From positions 29,253-93,252 of the forward strand of contig CANESI010000006.1 of NCBI GenBank assembly GCA_947441065.1: a DNA stretch of 64,000 nt, in the 5' to 3' direction. This DNA comes from Caulobacteraceae bacterium (GTDB taxonomy: Bacteria > Pseudomonadota > Alphaproteobacteria > Caulobacterales > Caulobacteraceae). Shown here in pieces: positions 45,914 to 55,699 of the stretch; the first letter of the stretch is position 1; the number at the start of each line of letters is the position of its first letter. Below the pieces are notes generated by a model. It was not told where the DNA came from. It saw only the letters and a program-made list of their open reading frames with translations, and did not search any database. The position numbers and the translations under genes are program-made.

Positions 45914-46917
45914 AGGGGCGACTTTCCTTGAGACGGGGCGGGAATTAACAGATTGGCCGCGCCCAAAAGGCCGGGCTGCGGATGGCGGATCAGGGCGATG
46001 GGTAGGGTCGTCAGCAGATGCTGCGACCGGCCCTTGGCCTCAAAGCGCGAGCGAACCGCTGCTTTATTCAAGAAAGGGGTCATGCGCGGCGCCATGCCGC
46101 CTGCAATGGCGACGGCGGACGCTCCATGGATCAGGGCCACATCGCTCAGCACTGAGCCCAAGATCAGACAGAACCGTTCAACCGCCTCAACCGCCAAGGG
46201 GTCGCTACCCAACAGGGCCGCTTCGAGGATCGCCGGAGCCCCGGGCGAGGTCTTGGCCGTCCCCCGAATTTCCGACAGGGCCTCATAGAGATGGCCAAGC
46301 CCCGGCCCCGACAGGATGCGTTCATTGGAGATCCGCGGGAACTTGCCGAGCAAGAGCCGCAGGATTTCGATCTCCAAGCCATCGATGGGGGCAAAGCTGA
46401 CATGCCCGCCTTCGCTGGCCAAAATCACCTCTGCACCGTCCTTGGTCAGCATCCGGCCGCCGACGCCAAGGCCAGTGCCGGGCCCAACAATCGATACGAC
46501 ACCCGTCAGTCGCTCTGGCCAAGCCGGACCGGGCAGCGATTCCACATCCTTTGCCGTTAGGGCGCCAATCGAATGACCAATAGCGGTGAAGTCATTGACC
46601 ACCTCGAACCGGTCCAGACCAAAGGTCTGTTTCAAGCCCTCGATGCTGAAGGACCAGTCGCGATTGGTCAGCTTGACCTGATCGCCGGTGATCGGACAGG
46701 CGACCCCAAAGGCCGCTTGGGTTGGACGAAGGCTAGGCTCTAACCCATCCAGATAGGCCTGAAGACACAGGGCCAGAGTCGGAAAATCTTCGGCGGCCAA
46801 GTCCTGCCGATGGTCGAGACTCAGGGTGCCGTCCGATGCTCTGTGAGCGAGGGCAAAACGGGCATTGGTTCCGCCAATATCCGCGACCAGTCCGATCTGT
46901 GAGGTCCTAACCGTCAT
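45910..46917 (-). CDS. glk: Glucokinase
   Basis: The 335-residue proteobacterial glucokinase has the ATP phosphate loop LVADIGGTNARFALA, catalytic Asp in FEVVNDFTAIGHSI (about residue 106), and substrate-binding EGGHVSFAP. It phosphorylates glucose to glucose-6-phosphate for zwf. It is 9 bases after edd and overlaps eda by 4 bases. Length is normal for the family. Confidence 0.95.
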   Translation of the reverse strand: MTVRTSQIGLVADIGGTNARFALAHRASDGTLSLDHRQDLAAEDFPTLALCLQAYLDGLEPSLRPTQAAFGVACPITGDQVKLTNRDWSFSIEGLKQTFGLDRFEVVNDFTAIGHSIGALTAKDVESLPGPAWPERLTGVVSIVGPGTGLGVGGRMLTKDGAEVILASEGGHVSFAPIDGLEIEILRLLLGKFPRISNERILSGPGLGHLYEALSEIRGTAKTSPGAPAILEAALLGSDPLAVEAVERFCLILGSVLSDVALIHGASAVAIAGGMAPRMTPFLNKAAVRSRFEAKGRSQHLLTTLPIALIRHPQPGLLGAANLLIPAPSQGKSPL

Positions 46918-46926
46918 CTCAACATC

Positions 46927-48762
46927 CTAAACCGGGCTAAAGAAGCCGCCGCCGCGATCTGCGGGCAAGGCAGCGGCTCTAAAGCCTGCAAACAGTTCAC
47001 GCCCAAGCCCCTGAACCGAGCGGGGATCGGGCACAAAGGCTGGCCGGGCCGCCAGCGCATCGGCGGCCACCTCGACCTGCAAAAGGCCCTGCTCTGCATC
47101 TAACAGGACCATGTCACCGTCAATGATCTTGCCAATCACGCCGCCATCCAGCGCTTCAGGCGTCAGATGGATCGCAGCGGGGACCTTGCCCGAGGCGCCG
47201 GACATGCGGCCATCCGTGATCAGGCCAACCTTTTGGCCCCTATCGAGCAAGGCCCCCAGAACCGGGGTCAGATTGTGCAGTTCGGGCATACCATTGGCCC
47301 GGGGCCCTTGCCCCACCACCACGGCGACAAAATCACCGGTCAGGTCACCAGCCTCAAATGCTGCCTGAAGCGCCTCTTGGCTGGCAAAGACCTTGGCCGG
47401 GGCGCGAACCCGGTGATCCTGCGGCTTGAGGGCCGAGGTCTTGAGCACGGCGCGGCCAAGATTGCCGGACAGAAGGGCCAAGCCGCCGTGGGGCGAGAAG
47501 GGATCAGAGGCGGGGCGCAGGACCGACAGGTCGAGGCTTTCGCTTGCTGCTGGGCGCCACCGCAGCACCTCACCGTCCAGCCAAGGCTCCTCGGTCTGAC
47601 GCCGCAGGCCAAAGCCGCTGACGGTCTGAACATCCTCATGCAGAAGACCCGCCTCGATCAGTTCTCGAAACAGGAAGCCGCAGCCGCCTGCCGCTTGGAA
47701 ATGGTTGATGTCGGCAACGCCATTGGGATAGATCCGCGCCAAGAGCGGCGTGACACTGGAAAGATCGGCAATGTCCTGCCAGGTCAGATGGATACCCGCC
47801 GCCGCCGCCATGGCCACCAGATGCAAGGTGTGATTGGTCGAGCCCCCCGTCGCCAAGAGCGCCACCGTGGCATTGACGATCGACTTGACCGTCACCACCG
47901 CATGGAAGGGCGTATAGTCCTCGCCCAAGGCGCTGATCGCCACCGCCCTTTGGGTCGCGGCACGGGTCAGGGCGGTGCGCAGGGGCGTGTTCGGGGCGAC
48001 AAAGGCCGCGCCCGGCAGATGCAGGCCCATGGCCTCCATCAACATCTGGTTGGAATTGGCCGTGCCATAAAAGGTGCAGGTCCCCGGCGCGTGATAGGAA
48101 GCGGCCTCGGCCTCCAACAGCTCCGCGCGGCTAGCCTCGCCCAAGGCATAGCGCTGACGCACCTTGGCCTTGTCCGGATTGGGAAGGCCCGACGCCATAG
48201 GGCCAGAGGGCACAAACAGACTGCCCAGATGAGCAAACCGCGCCGCCGCAATGAACAGACCCGGCACGATCTTGTCGCAGATTCCCAGATAGAGGGCGGC
48301 GTCAAACACATCATGCGACAGGCCAATGGCCGCTGACATGGCCACGACGTCGCGGCTGATCAGGGACAGTTCCATGCCGCCTCGGCCTTGGGTCACCCCG
48401 TCGCACATGGCCGGAACCCCGCCCGCCACCTGAGCCGTGGCCACGACCTCACGCGCCGCCGCCTTAATCTGATCGGGATAGGTCTCATAGGGCTGATGGG
48501 CCGAGAGCATGTCATTATAGGCGGTGACAATGCCGATATTGGGCCGCTCGGCCAGCTTAAGGGTGAGCTTTTCCCAGCCCTCGTCGGCGGCGGCAAACCC
48601 GTGGGCCTGATTGCCACAGCTCAGTCGCCCGCGCGCCGTGCCTGAAGCCGCAGCCTCGTGCATCTGGGCCTCATAGGCCGCGCGACTATCGCGGCTGGCC
48701 TCGGTAATCCGGGCCGTAACCGCCGCCAAGACGGGGTGAAGAGGGATGGTCGATGAGGTCAT
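46927..48762 (-). CDS. edd: Phosphogluconate dehydratase
   Basis: The 611-residue IlvD/Edd family dehydratase carries iron-sulfur cluster Cys in AMCDGVTQG and [10 protein letters not shown] plus [16 protein letters not shown]. The C-terminal domain has the [23 protein letters not shown] substrate segment. It converts 6-phosphogluconate to KDPG. It follows zwf by 4 bases. In Caulobacter crescentus a pgl gene lies between zwf and edd; none is present here. Confidence 0.96.
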   Translation of the reverse strand: MTSSTIPLHPVLAAVTARITEASRDSRAAYEAQMHEAAASGTARGRLSCGNQAHGFAAADEGWEKLTLKLAERPNIGIVTAYNDMLSAHQPYETYPDQIKAAAREVVATAQVAGGVPAMCDGVTQGRGGMELSLISRDVVAMSAAIGLSHDVFDAALYLGICDKIVPGLFIAAARFAHLGSLFVPSGPMASGLPNPDKAKVRQRYALGEASRAELLEAEAASYHAPGTCTFYGTANSNQMLMEAMGLHLPGAAFVAPNTPLRTALTRAATQRAVAISALGEDYTPFHAVVTVKSIVNATVALLATGGSTNHTLHLVAMAAAAGIHLTWQDIADLSSVTPLLARIYPNGVADINHFQAAGGCGFLFRELIEAGLLHEDVQTVSGFGLRRQTEEPWLDGEVLRWRPAASESLDLSVLRPASDPFSPHGGLALLSGNLGRAVLKTSALKPQDHRVRAPAKVFASQEALQAAFEAGDLTGDFVAVVVGQGPRANGMPELHNLTPVLGALLDRGQKVGLITDGRMSGASGKVPAAIHLTPEALDGGVIGKIIDGDMVLLDAEQGLLQVEVAADALAARPAFVPDPRSVQGLGRELFAGFRAAALPADRGGGFFSPV

Positions 48763-48766
48763 GGGA

Positions 48767-50242
48767 TCAATCCACCCATTGGCGGCCAGACCGCTCGGTC
48801 AGGCCAAAGGCACCGGACGGTCCCCACGAGCCTGGAAGATAGGGTTTGGGGCTCATCTGCGCCTCGGCCCAGGCCCTTTCCAAGCCATCAATGAAGGTCC
48901 AGGCCTGTTCGACCTCGTCTCGGCGGACAAAGAGCGTGCGGTCACCGCGGAACACGTCGAGCAACAGACGCTCATAGGCAATCCGCCGGCGCCCGCCCTC
49001 GCCGCCATAGCTGGCCGAGAGGCTTAAGGACAGGGGCATATTTTGCAGCCTCATGCCGCCCTGATCCAGACCGGGGCGCTTGTTCATCAAGGTCAGCTTG
49101 ATGTCTTCGTCGGGCTGGAGATCGATCACCAGACGGTTGGGCGACAGGTCGTCTGATCCGGCCTGTTGGAAGATCGAGTGCGGCACAGGCTTGAACTGGA
49201 TGACGATCTTGGTTCGTCGCTCGGCCATACGCTTGCCCGTGCGCAGGAAGAAGGGCACGCCTGCCCAGCGCCAATTGTCGATCTCGCAGCGCAGGGCGAC
49301 GAAGGTCTCGGTATCGGTCTCGCGGCCCACCTCGTCCAGATAGGCCTTGGTCGGGACCCCTTGGATGGACCCGGCCTGATATTGGCCGCGTACACTGTGC
49401 TGCTGAGCCGAGGCATGGGTGAAGGGACGCAGCGAGCGCAGCACCTTGACCTTTTCGCTCCGCACCGAGTCCGGATCAAGGTCGGACGGCGGCTCCATGG
49501 CCACCAGACAGAGGAGCTGGAGTATATGGTTCTGCACCATATCCCGCGCCGCGCCATATTCGTCATAATAGGGCCAGCGCTCGCCAATGCCTTCGGTCTC
49601 GGCAATGGTGATCTGGACGTGATCGATGGTCCGGCCGGTCCACAGCGGCTCAAAAAAGGTATTGGCAAAGCGCAGGGCGATCAGGTTCTGCACCGTCTCC
49701 TTGCCCAGATAGTGATCGATGCGGAAGATCTGCTCTTCATTAGCCACCGCCGCCACGGCGCGGTTGATCGCCTTAGAACTTTCAAGGTCGCGGCCAATCG
49801 GCTTTTCCAAAACCAGACGGCTATTGTCCTGAATAAGCCCCGCCGCCTTCAGATTGGCACAGGCCGCTGCATAGAGACTGGGCGACAGGGCAAAAAAGAA
49901 GGTCAATTGCTCAACAGTGCCAATAACCTCAGCCAGATGGGCCGCGCCTTCGGGCACGGTCACATCGCCGGTGACATAGTGAATGCGCGACAGGAACCGG
50001 TCCAGCACCGCCGCGTTAATCCCATCACGCCCTGAAAGATCTGCGCGTAACCCAGCCTTGAAGCTCTCGTCCGTGCTCTGCAGCCGCGCCACGCCGAACA
50101 GGGCCAACCCCTCAGGCAGCAGACCATCAGCATCCAGATGCAGCAAGGATGGCCACAACATCCGCTTGGCGAGGTCCCCGGTGGCCCCCAACAGGACCAG
50201 AGCGCGAGACCCGCTGATCGATGGCTGATCTGAGGATTGCAT
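48767..50242 (-). CDS. zwf: Glucose-6-phosphate 1-dehydrogenase
   Basis: The 491-residue enzyme has the NADP motif [18 protein letters not shown] and the signature RIDHYLGKE with catalytic His. The downstream [21 protein letters not shown] segment is also typical. It oxidises glucose-6-phosphate to 6-phosphogluconolactone. It is first of the zwf-edd-glk-eda operon. A perfect palindrome (50303-50314) lies 60 bases upstream. Confidence 0.96.
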   Translation of the reverse strand: MQSSDQPSISGSRALVLLGATGDLAKRMLWPSLLHLDADGLLPEGLALFGVARLQSTDESFKAGLRADLSGRDGINAAVLDRFLSRIHYVTGDVTVPEGAAHLAEVIGTVEQLTFFFALSPSLYAAACANLKAAGLIQDNSRLVLEKPIGRDLESSKAINRAVAAVANEEQIFRIDHYLGKETVQNLIALRFANTFFEPLWTGRTIDHVQITIAETEGIGERWPYYDEYGAARDMVQNHILQLLCLVAMEPPSDLDPDSVRSEKVKVLRSLRPFTHASAQQHSVRGQYQAGSIQGVPTKAYLDEVGRETDTETFVALRCEIDNWRWAGVPFFLRTGKRMAERRTKIVIQFKPVPHSIFQQAGSDDLSPNRLVIDLQPDEDIKLTLMNKRPGLDQGGMRLQNMPLSLSLSASYGGEGGRRRIAYERLLLDVFRGDRTLFVRRDEVEQAWTFIDGLERAWAEAQMSPKPYLPGSWGPSGAFGLTERSGRQWVD

Positions 50243-50302
50243 ATGGTTTGCGCGTCCCTAGGGTCATTTCTTATCAATTGACAGCGATGTCATAGACGCA
50301 AT

Positions 50303-50314
50303 CCAACCGGTTGG
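50303..50314. promoter_or_regulatory. Perfect palindrome CCAACCGGTTGG upstream of zwf
   Basis: It sits in the 257-base divergent region between zwf and an aminotransferase gene, 61 bases before the zwf start. This suits a LacI- or HexR-like repressor operator, but the motif is not one I recognise. Nothing else clear in the gap. Confidence 0.4.
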
Positions 50315-50499
50315 CCAGACCAAAGGTCAAGATTTTGTCCGCCAATCTCTGCCGAACTGCCGATCTGAACGGCGCGCGCCTCGCGGTGGCGTGGGAAAAT
50401 GGCACATAGCTCCATCAAACTCCTGTCCGTGTTCACAAGGCAAGAAAACCCCAAGCCTACGTGCTAGAGGGGGCGATCCAACCTCTATGAGTGCGATTC

Positions 50500-51684
50500 A
50501 TGACCACCGCCCTACCGCCACTCGCTAACCGTACCGATCGGTTCTTTCCCTTTTACGCGATGGAACTGGTCAAGCAGGCGTTGGCTCTGGAAGCGCAAGG
50601 TCGCTCCGTGATCAATATGAGCATCGGCGAGCCGGACTTTACCGCGCCGCCTGCTGTCATCGAGGCCCTCATCGAGGCCGCTCAGGCCGGGAAAACCGCC
50701 TATACCCAAGCCTTTGGCATCACGCCTCTGCGCGAGGCCATCGCCCACTATTACAAGACCGAATATGGCGTCGAGATCGCTCCTGAGCGGGTGGTGGTGA
50801 CGGCGGGGGCCTCTGCGGCCCTGACGCTGGCGGCCTGCGCTCTGGTCAATCCGGGCGACAAGGTGCTGCTCAGCGATCCGACCTATCCCTGTAACAGCCA
50901 ATATATCAACGCCTTTGACGGGGTCCCGACCCTAATCCCGGTCAGCCCCGAAACCCGCTTTCAACTGACCGCCGAACTCATAGATGCCCATTGGAGTGAA
51001 GGGGTGCGCGGAACCTTAATCGCCTCGCCCGCCAATCCCACAGGCACCTCCATCCCGTTTGAGGAACTGGGCAAGATCATTGAGACCGTGCGCGCCAAGG
51101 GCGGGTTCACCATTGTCGATGAGATCTATCTGGGTCTGACCTATGACGGCCACGCCCGCTCGGCGCTGGAATATGGCGATGACATCATCGTCTCCAACAG
51201 CTTTTCAAAGTTCTTCAACATGACCGGTTGGCGGCTCGGGTGGTTGATCGTGCCCCCTGCCTTCGTCTCCACCTTTGAGAAGTTGGCCCAGCACCTGTTT
51301 ATCTGCCCATCAGCCTTGGCGCAGCACGCGGCCTTGGCCTGCTTCACGCCCGAATCCATGGCCATTTATCACCAGCGCAAGGACGAGTTTCGCGCGCGCC
51401 GTAATTATATTGTCCCGGCCCTCAAAGCGCTGGGCTTTGGCGTCCCCGTAGAGCCGGACGGGGCCTTCTATGTCTATCTGGACTGCAGTGCCTTCAGCAC
51501 CGACAGCACCCATTTTGCGCATCATATGCTGCAGGAAATCGGCGTTGCCATGACCCCTGGCCTCGATTTTGGCGTCGACGCGCCCGAACGCTATCTGCGC
51601 CTGTCCTATGCCACCCATCTGGACCAACTGCGTGAAGCGGTCGAGCGGATGCGGGTTTGGCTGCCGACGCAAAGGATTGCCTAG
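50500..51684 (+). CDS. Class I/II pyridoxal-phosphate aminotransferase (AspC-like)
   Basis: The 394-residue enzyme has the substrate arm NMSIGEPDF, the cofactor-binding SPANPTGT and DEIYLGLTY segments, and the Schiff-base Lys in NSFSKFFNMTGWRLGW (about residue 238). It transfers amino groups between an amino acid and a 2-oxo acid. Start ATG 50500 is preferred to GTG 50491. It is divergent from the Entner-Doudoroff operon and 66 bases upstream of dapE. The amino acid is unknown; a diaminopimelate-pathway role is possible by position only. Confidence 0.87.
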   Translation: MTTALPPLANRTDRFFPFYAMELVKQALALEAQGRSVINMSIGEPDFTAPPAVIEALIEAAQAGKTAYTQAFGITPLREAIAHYYKTEYGVEIAPERVVVTAGASAALTLAACALVNPGDKVLLSDPTYPCNSQYINAFDGVPTLIPVSPETRFQLTAELIDAHWSEGVRGTLIASPANPTGTSIPFEELGKIIETVRAKGGFTIVDEIYLGLTYDGHARSALEYGDDIIVSNSFSKFFNMTGWRLGWLIVPPAFVSTFEKLAQHLFICPSALAQHAALACFTPESMAIYHQRKDEFRARRNYIVPALKALGFGVPVEPDGAFYVYLDCSAFSTDSTHFAHHMLQEIGVAMTPGLDFGVDAPERYLRLSYATHLDQLREAVERMRVWLPTQRIA

Positions 51685-51750
51685 GGTTTAGGGGGCTTTG
51701 TAGAGCCCCTCCCCCTTCCCTCATGGGCCTTAGCGCGCTAACTCAGGATC

Positions 51751-52893
51751 ATGACCCTTGATCCCGTCGCCTTTGCGCAGGCCCTGATCCGGCGCCCCTC
51801 TGTCACCCCTGCTGATGCTGGGGCTATGGATGTCCTGCAGTCGGCCCTGTCCGACCTTGGCTTTGTCTGCCGTCGCATGCCCTTTGAGGGTATTGAGAAC
51901 CTCTATGCGCGGCGCGGCACGAGCGGACCAAACCTCGCCTTTGCCGGTCACACTGACGTTGTGCCGGTTGGCGATGCCGCCGCCTGGACCACCGGACCCT
52001 TTGAGGCCCAGATCATTGACGGCGTGCTCTATGGGCGCGGCGCCGTCGATATGAAGGGCTCGATTGCCGCCTGGACCGCCGCCGTCAGCCGCGTTCTGGC
52101 CAAGGGCGAGGTTTCTGGCTCCCTGTCCTTCCTGATCACCGGCGATGAAGAGGGTAAGGCCATCCATGGCACCGGCCCTGTCGTTGAGGCCCTGATAGCT
52201 GAAGGCGAGACCATCGATCACGTGGTACTGGGCGAGCCGACCAGCGCCGCGCGTCTCGGCGATCAGCTCAAGATCGGACGGCGCGGCAGTCTCAATGCCT
52301 GGATCACGGTCGAGGGTGTCCAAGGCCATGTCGCCTATCCCCATCAGGCGGCCAATCCGATCCCGGTCCTGATCCGCCTGTTGGCTGAGATCCAAGCCCA
52401 TGTGCTCGATCAGGGCCATCCACGGTTCCCGGCCTCGAACCTCGAGGTCACGACCATCGATGTGGACAATCCCGTCACCAATGTCATTCCCGCCAAGGCC
52501 ACGGCCCGGCTCAATATCCGTTTTAACCCCTTGCATGATGGTGACAGCCTGATTGCTTGGCTGGAGGAGGCCTGCGCCAAGGCCGCCATGGGCTTTGATG
52601 GGACGGTGAGCCTCGAGCCTGTCCTGACCGGCAATGCCTTCATCACCGAGCCCGGCCCCTTCGTCGACGTACTGGCGGCGGCAGTAAAATCCGTGACCGG
52701 CGAAGCGCCGATCCTGTCCACCACCGGCGGCATATCCGACGCCCGATTCTTGCGCAAGCTCTGCCCCGTGGTGGAGTTGGGCCTGGTGGGGGCGACGATG
52801 CACGCGGTCGACGAACGCACCTCTGTGCAAGAGATCGAAGACCTGACCCGCATCTATGAACAGGTCATTTTAGGATATTTTGCAGCCTTTTAG
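51751..52893 (+). CDS. dapE: Succinyl-diaminopimelate desuccinylase
   Basis: The 380-residue M20 zinc peptidase has metal ligands in FAGHTDVVPVGD, YGRGAVDMKGS and TGDEEG, with the general-base Glu in the last motif. It is close in length and motif order to E. coli DapE and would remove succinate in lysine and cell-wall diaminopimelate synthesis. ATG 51751 follows an AGGATC site. The stop codon runs into a tract of 11 G, followed by palindromic repeats. Confidence 0.92.
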   Translation: MTLDPVAFAQALIRRPSVTPADAGAMDVLQSALSDLGFVCRRMPFEGIENLYARRGTSGPNLAFAGHTDVVPVGDAAAWTTGPFEAQIIDGVLYGRGAVDMKGSIAAWTAAVSRVLAKGEVSGSLSFLITGDEEGKAIHGTGPVVEALIAEGETIDHVVLGEPTSAARLGDQLKIGRRGSLNAWITVEGVQGHVAYPHQAANPIPVLIRLLAEIQAHVLDQGHPRFPASNLEVTTIDVDNPVTNVIPAKATARLNIRFNPLHDGDSLIAWLEEACAKAAMGFDGTVSLEPVLTGNAFITEPGPFVDVLAAAVKSVTGEAPILSTTGGISDARFLRKLCPVVELGLVGATMHAVDERTSVQEIEDLTRIYEQVILGYFAAF

Positions 52894-52909
52894 GGGGGGG
52901 GGGCGCAGA

Positions 52910-53010
52910 CCCCCTACCCCGGCTTCGCCGGTACTTCCCCCAAAGGGGGAAGATTTGGCTGTAGTAGATCTTCCCCCTTTGGGGGAAGTGGCGCGCAGCG
53001 CCGAAGGGGG
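52910..53010. repeat. Four-hairpin palindromic element, intergenic copy
   Basis: This 101-bp copy lies between convergent dapE and the acyltransferase gene. Terminal CCCCCT/AGGGGG and four hairpins match the 33701 and 59126 copies. Another repeat (53025-53060, with a CCCCGCGAAGGCGGGG hairpin) and the TCCTTGGACAGGCTCAGCAC-type repeat (53092-53111) follow up to the acyltransferase stop. Confidence 0.85.
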
Positions 53011-53125
53011 CCTTGTTTACCTTCCGTTTTCCCCGCGAAGGCGGGGACCCAGACCCGTCCACTCAGGCCGTTTGTTCGTGAGCCATCCTCATCCTTGGAC
53101 AGGCTCAGCACAAGGAAGCGCCCGC

Positions 53126-54247
53126 CTACTTCAGCCCCATCAGGGTCCGCAAAACGGCCGTACGATTGGCCACCCAATAGCCCGCCCAGCAGGCAAGGCC
53201 CGTAGCGGCAATGATCACGCCGGCCTCGACCAAGACCGGCAGACCCATGCGCTTGATGGCAAAGGCGGTCAGGACAATGGCGGTCTGATGGATGATGTAG
53301 AAGGGAAAGACCGCCCGCGTCAGCAGGGTCAAGGTCGGGCTGCCGCGATGGATGTGGCGATGGGCATAGCCAAACAGGGCCGCAATCACCAGCCAAGCAT
53401 AGGTCGAGCGCAATATATGAGTCTCAAGCCCGACCGGGGCGCCATTGGCCAGCTGAAAGCCGAGGCGCGGGCTGAACAGCGCGATGATCAGGGCCCCTGC
53501 GGCGGCATAATGGCGCCAAGCCACAAACCGCGCCCAAGCCTTGTCCATCTTGGCCAGACCTAGGCCAAGCATAAAGGCAAAGCCAAAATGCAGGTGGGCA
53601 TAGAGATCATCCCAAAGGATGATGGTCTCTGGATGGCTGGGATAGACGAGGGCTCGCAAGGCCAAGAACCCAGCAATCGGGAACAGGAAAAGGCCAGGCC
53701 CTGCCATCAGGCGGTTCAATGCGCGGTCGAGCCAGGGCAACAGCGTCCAAGCCATGGCCGCGACCATGGTGTAAAGCCAAAGATAGCCGACGAACCACAT
53801 ATGGTTATAGGTCGGCAGGAAGATGCCAAAACTCTGATCGCCGCTGAGATACCGGCCCCAAAATTCCAGATAGCCACCGCTAAAGCGCCTCATCTCGGTC
53901 AGTTGAACCCAAGACTGCGGGGGCACAATCACGAGCGCGGCAAAGAGAAAAGGAACCAAAAGGCGCAGGCTTCGCTCGCGCATCAGGACACGGCCTGAGG
54001 TGCGGCGATCGGCAATCTTCTCGCCCATAAACCGGGTCGCGATGCCCGATATGACGAACAGCAGGGTGAGCCGCCAAGGGTTCATCAGACCCATGGCCAG
54101 CGTCAGGTCCGGCAGGATGTGGGTGCTTTTGACGTGCCACCACCACGGGGTATAGACCATGCCCACATGATAGAAGATCAGCAGAAAAAAGGCCCCGACC
54201 CGCAGGGCATCCAGATCATAGCGCCGAGAGGAGGGCGTGGCGTCCAC
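53126..54247 (-). CDS. Acyltransferase family 3 membrane protein (OpgC-like)
   Basis: The 373-residue protein has about 10 hydrophobic helices and the acyltransferase-3 start RRYDLDALRVGAFFLLIFYHVGMVY, with the conserved arginine-His pair. GIATRFMGEK and HMWFVGYLWLY are also typical. The family moves acetyl or succinyl groups onto extracytoplasmic glycans. Start is GTG 54247, immediately after the stop of the thioesterase gene with no gap. Its acceptor may be a periplasmic glucan or surface polysaccharide. Confidence 0.85.
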   Translation of the reverse strand: MDATPSSRRYDLDALRVGAFFLLIFYHVGMVYTPWWWHVKSTHILPDLTLAMGLMNPWRLTLLFVISGIATRFMGEKIADRRTSGRVLMRERSLRLLVPFLFAALVIVPPQSWVQLTEMRRFSGGYLEFWGRYLSGDQSFGIFLPTYNHMWFVGYLWLYTMVAAMAWTLLPWLDRALNRLMAGPGLFLFPIAGFLALRALVYPSHPETIILWDDLYAHLHFGFAFMLGLGLAKMDKAWARFVAWRHYAAAGALIIALFSPRLGFQLANGAPVGLETHILRSTYAWLVIAALFGYAHRHIHRGSPTLTLLTRAVFPFYIIHQTAIVLTAFAIKRMGLPVLVEAGVIIAATGLACWAGYWVANRTAVLRTLMGLK

Positions 54248-54688
54248 TCAGGAGACGCTTTCCCGAGCGCGGGCCTCGACCTTGGCGCGGGGCACGAGAC
54301 GCAAGGTCGAGCTGGCCTTGGCCATGACCTCGCCCTTGGTATTGAGCAGGTGGGCTTCCATGAAACTGGTCGACTTGCCGCGCCGCTCGACCCAGGCCTC
54401 CGCGATCACGAGGCCGGGACTGGTCGGGGCAAAGAAGCTGACCTTTAGCTCCAATGACATGGGCGTATAGTCAAAGCCCGTCACTGCCATGATGCCGTGG
54501 GCCATGGCCGCATCCAGCCAGCCGGTAATGAACCCGCCCTGAACCACGCCGCCCGAATGGCACATGTGCAGTCCGGCCAAATATTCCAGCTTGGCCCGTC
54601 CGGTTTCCGCATCCATCAGGATGATCCGTTGAAGGCCGAGGGTCTGGGACAGGGCGTCTTGTGGCGGCGAAGCGGTCTGGTCGGTCAT
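54248..54688 (-). CDS. PaaI-like hot-dog thioesterase
   Basis: The 146-residue hot-dog protein carries the GVVQGGFITGWLDAAMAHGI helix with catalytic Asp, and the strands SLELKVSFFAPTSPG and KSTSFMEAHLLNTKGEVMAKA. It would hydrolyse an acyl-CoA. ATG 54688 is chosen because a TTGGAG site lies 7 bases upstream; the ORF runs 4 codons further without support. The acyltransferase gene abuts it, so the pair may handle the same acyl group. Confidence 0.84.
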   Translation of the reverse strand: MTDQTASPPQDALSQTLGLQRIILMDAETGRAKLEYLAGLHMCHSGGVVQGGFITGWLDAAMAHGIMAVTGFDYTPMSLELKVSFFAPTSPGLVIAEAWVERRGKSTSFMEAHLLNTKGEVMAKASSTLRLVPRAKVEARARESVS

Positions 54689-54911
54689 GGCAAGCTCCAA
54701 TAGGGTAGAGATTGATTATCGACCGGACCGGGGCCTGTCTTGGGTTATTTTGCCGGGGTTCAAGCGATTGTCACCGAAACCAGTGACCTTCAGCAAGGAA
54801 AGCCATCACTTGACGTGACGGCACGGCTGGACAAGTGGCTGGGATTGGGAACAGTAGATAATCGCTGATCAGGGAGATAACCCTTCACAGCGTCAGGGAG
54901 GCAAAAAGACC

Positions 54912-55658
54912 ATGGGCGAGACCGTATTACGACAGGACCGCGGTGGTATGGCCACCTTGACCATCAACCGGCCCGACAAGCTCAACAGCCTCAATGTCGA
55001 GGTCTTCCAAGATCTGAACGCCCATCTGGCGGCGCTGGAACAGCAGACCGATGAGATCGGCTGTGTGGTGTTGCGCGGCGCGGGCCGCTGTTTCTCCGCC
55101 GGGCACGATCTGGGCGACATTGCCAAGGGCGAGCGCTTGCCGCGTGCCAATTTCCAATCCCATGTCATTGAGCGTCTGGCCAATCTGCCTCAGCCGGTGA
55201 TCACAGCGGTTCACAGCCATTGCTATACGGGCGCGCTGGAACTGGCCTTGGCCGGTGATGTGATCTTGGCTTCGGCTAATGCCAAGTTCGCCGATACCCA
55301 TGCCAAATGGGCCCTGACCCCGGTGTGGGGCATGAGCCAGCGCCTGCCGCGCCGCGTCGGCCAAGCCAAGGCTATGGAGATGATGCTGACCTGTGCGACC
55401 TTAAGCGGCCAAGAAGCCACCGCCATAGGCCTTGCCAATCGATGCCTTCCGGACGAAGGTTTCTTTGAAGCCGTTGAGGCCTTTGTCGATCAGGTGCTGG
55501 CCAATTCGTCCTTCAGCCACCGGGCCAACAAGCGGTTGCTCACAGGTACGGACGGCCTGTCCCTATCGGCGGGTCTGGCCTACGAAGTTTATCAAAACGA
55601 GGGCGTTGGGCCGGATATGCAAGCCCGGATCGCCGCCTTCACCGCCAAAAAGGGCTAG
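54912..55658 (+). CDS. Enoyl-CoA hydratase/isomerase family protein (crotonase)
   Basis: The 248-residue crotonase has the oxyanion-hole segments RCFSAGHDLGD and HCYTGALELALAGD. One catalytic Glu is present (E110). The second, expected 20 residues later, is His130. It may therefore be an isomerase, hydrolase or other crotonase rather than a hydratase. ATG 54912 follows an AGGGAGG site. The thiolase gene starts 41 bases downstream on the same strand. Confidence 0.86.
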   Translation: MGETVLRQDRGGMATLTINRPDKLNSLNVEVFQDLNAHLAALEQQTDEIGCVVLRGAGRCFSAGHDLGDIAKGERLPRANFQSHVIERLANLPQPVITAVHSHCYTGALELALAGDVILASANAKFADTHAKWALTPVWGMSQRLPRRVGQAKAMEMMLTCATLSGQEATAIGLANRCLPDEGFFEAVEAFVDQVLANSSFSHRANKRLLTGTDGLSLSAGLAYEVYQNEGVGPDMQARIAAFTAKKG

Positions 55659-55699
55659 GACGTCCTTTTCAATCATAAGACTGAAACTGGGAGAAGATC

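Noticed and set aside
51730-52830. 366-codon open frame opposite dapE
   Set aside because: Antisense shadow; all DapE metal motifs lie on the plus strand.
52880-53563. Open frame across the dapE 3' repeats and the acyltransferase gene
   Set aside because: Peptide is a translation of the palindromic repeats, then antisense of a real gene; useful only as a comparison with the pdhC insert.
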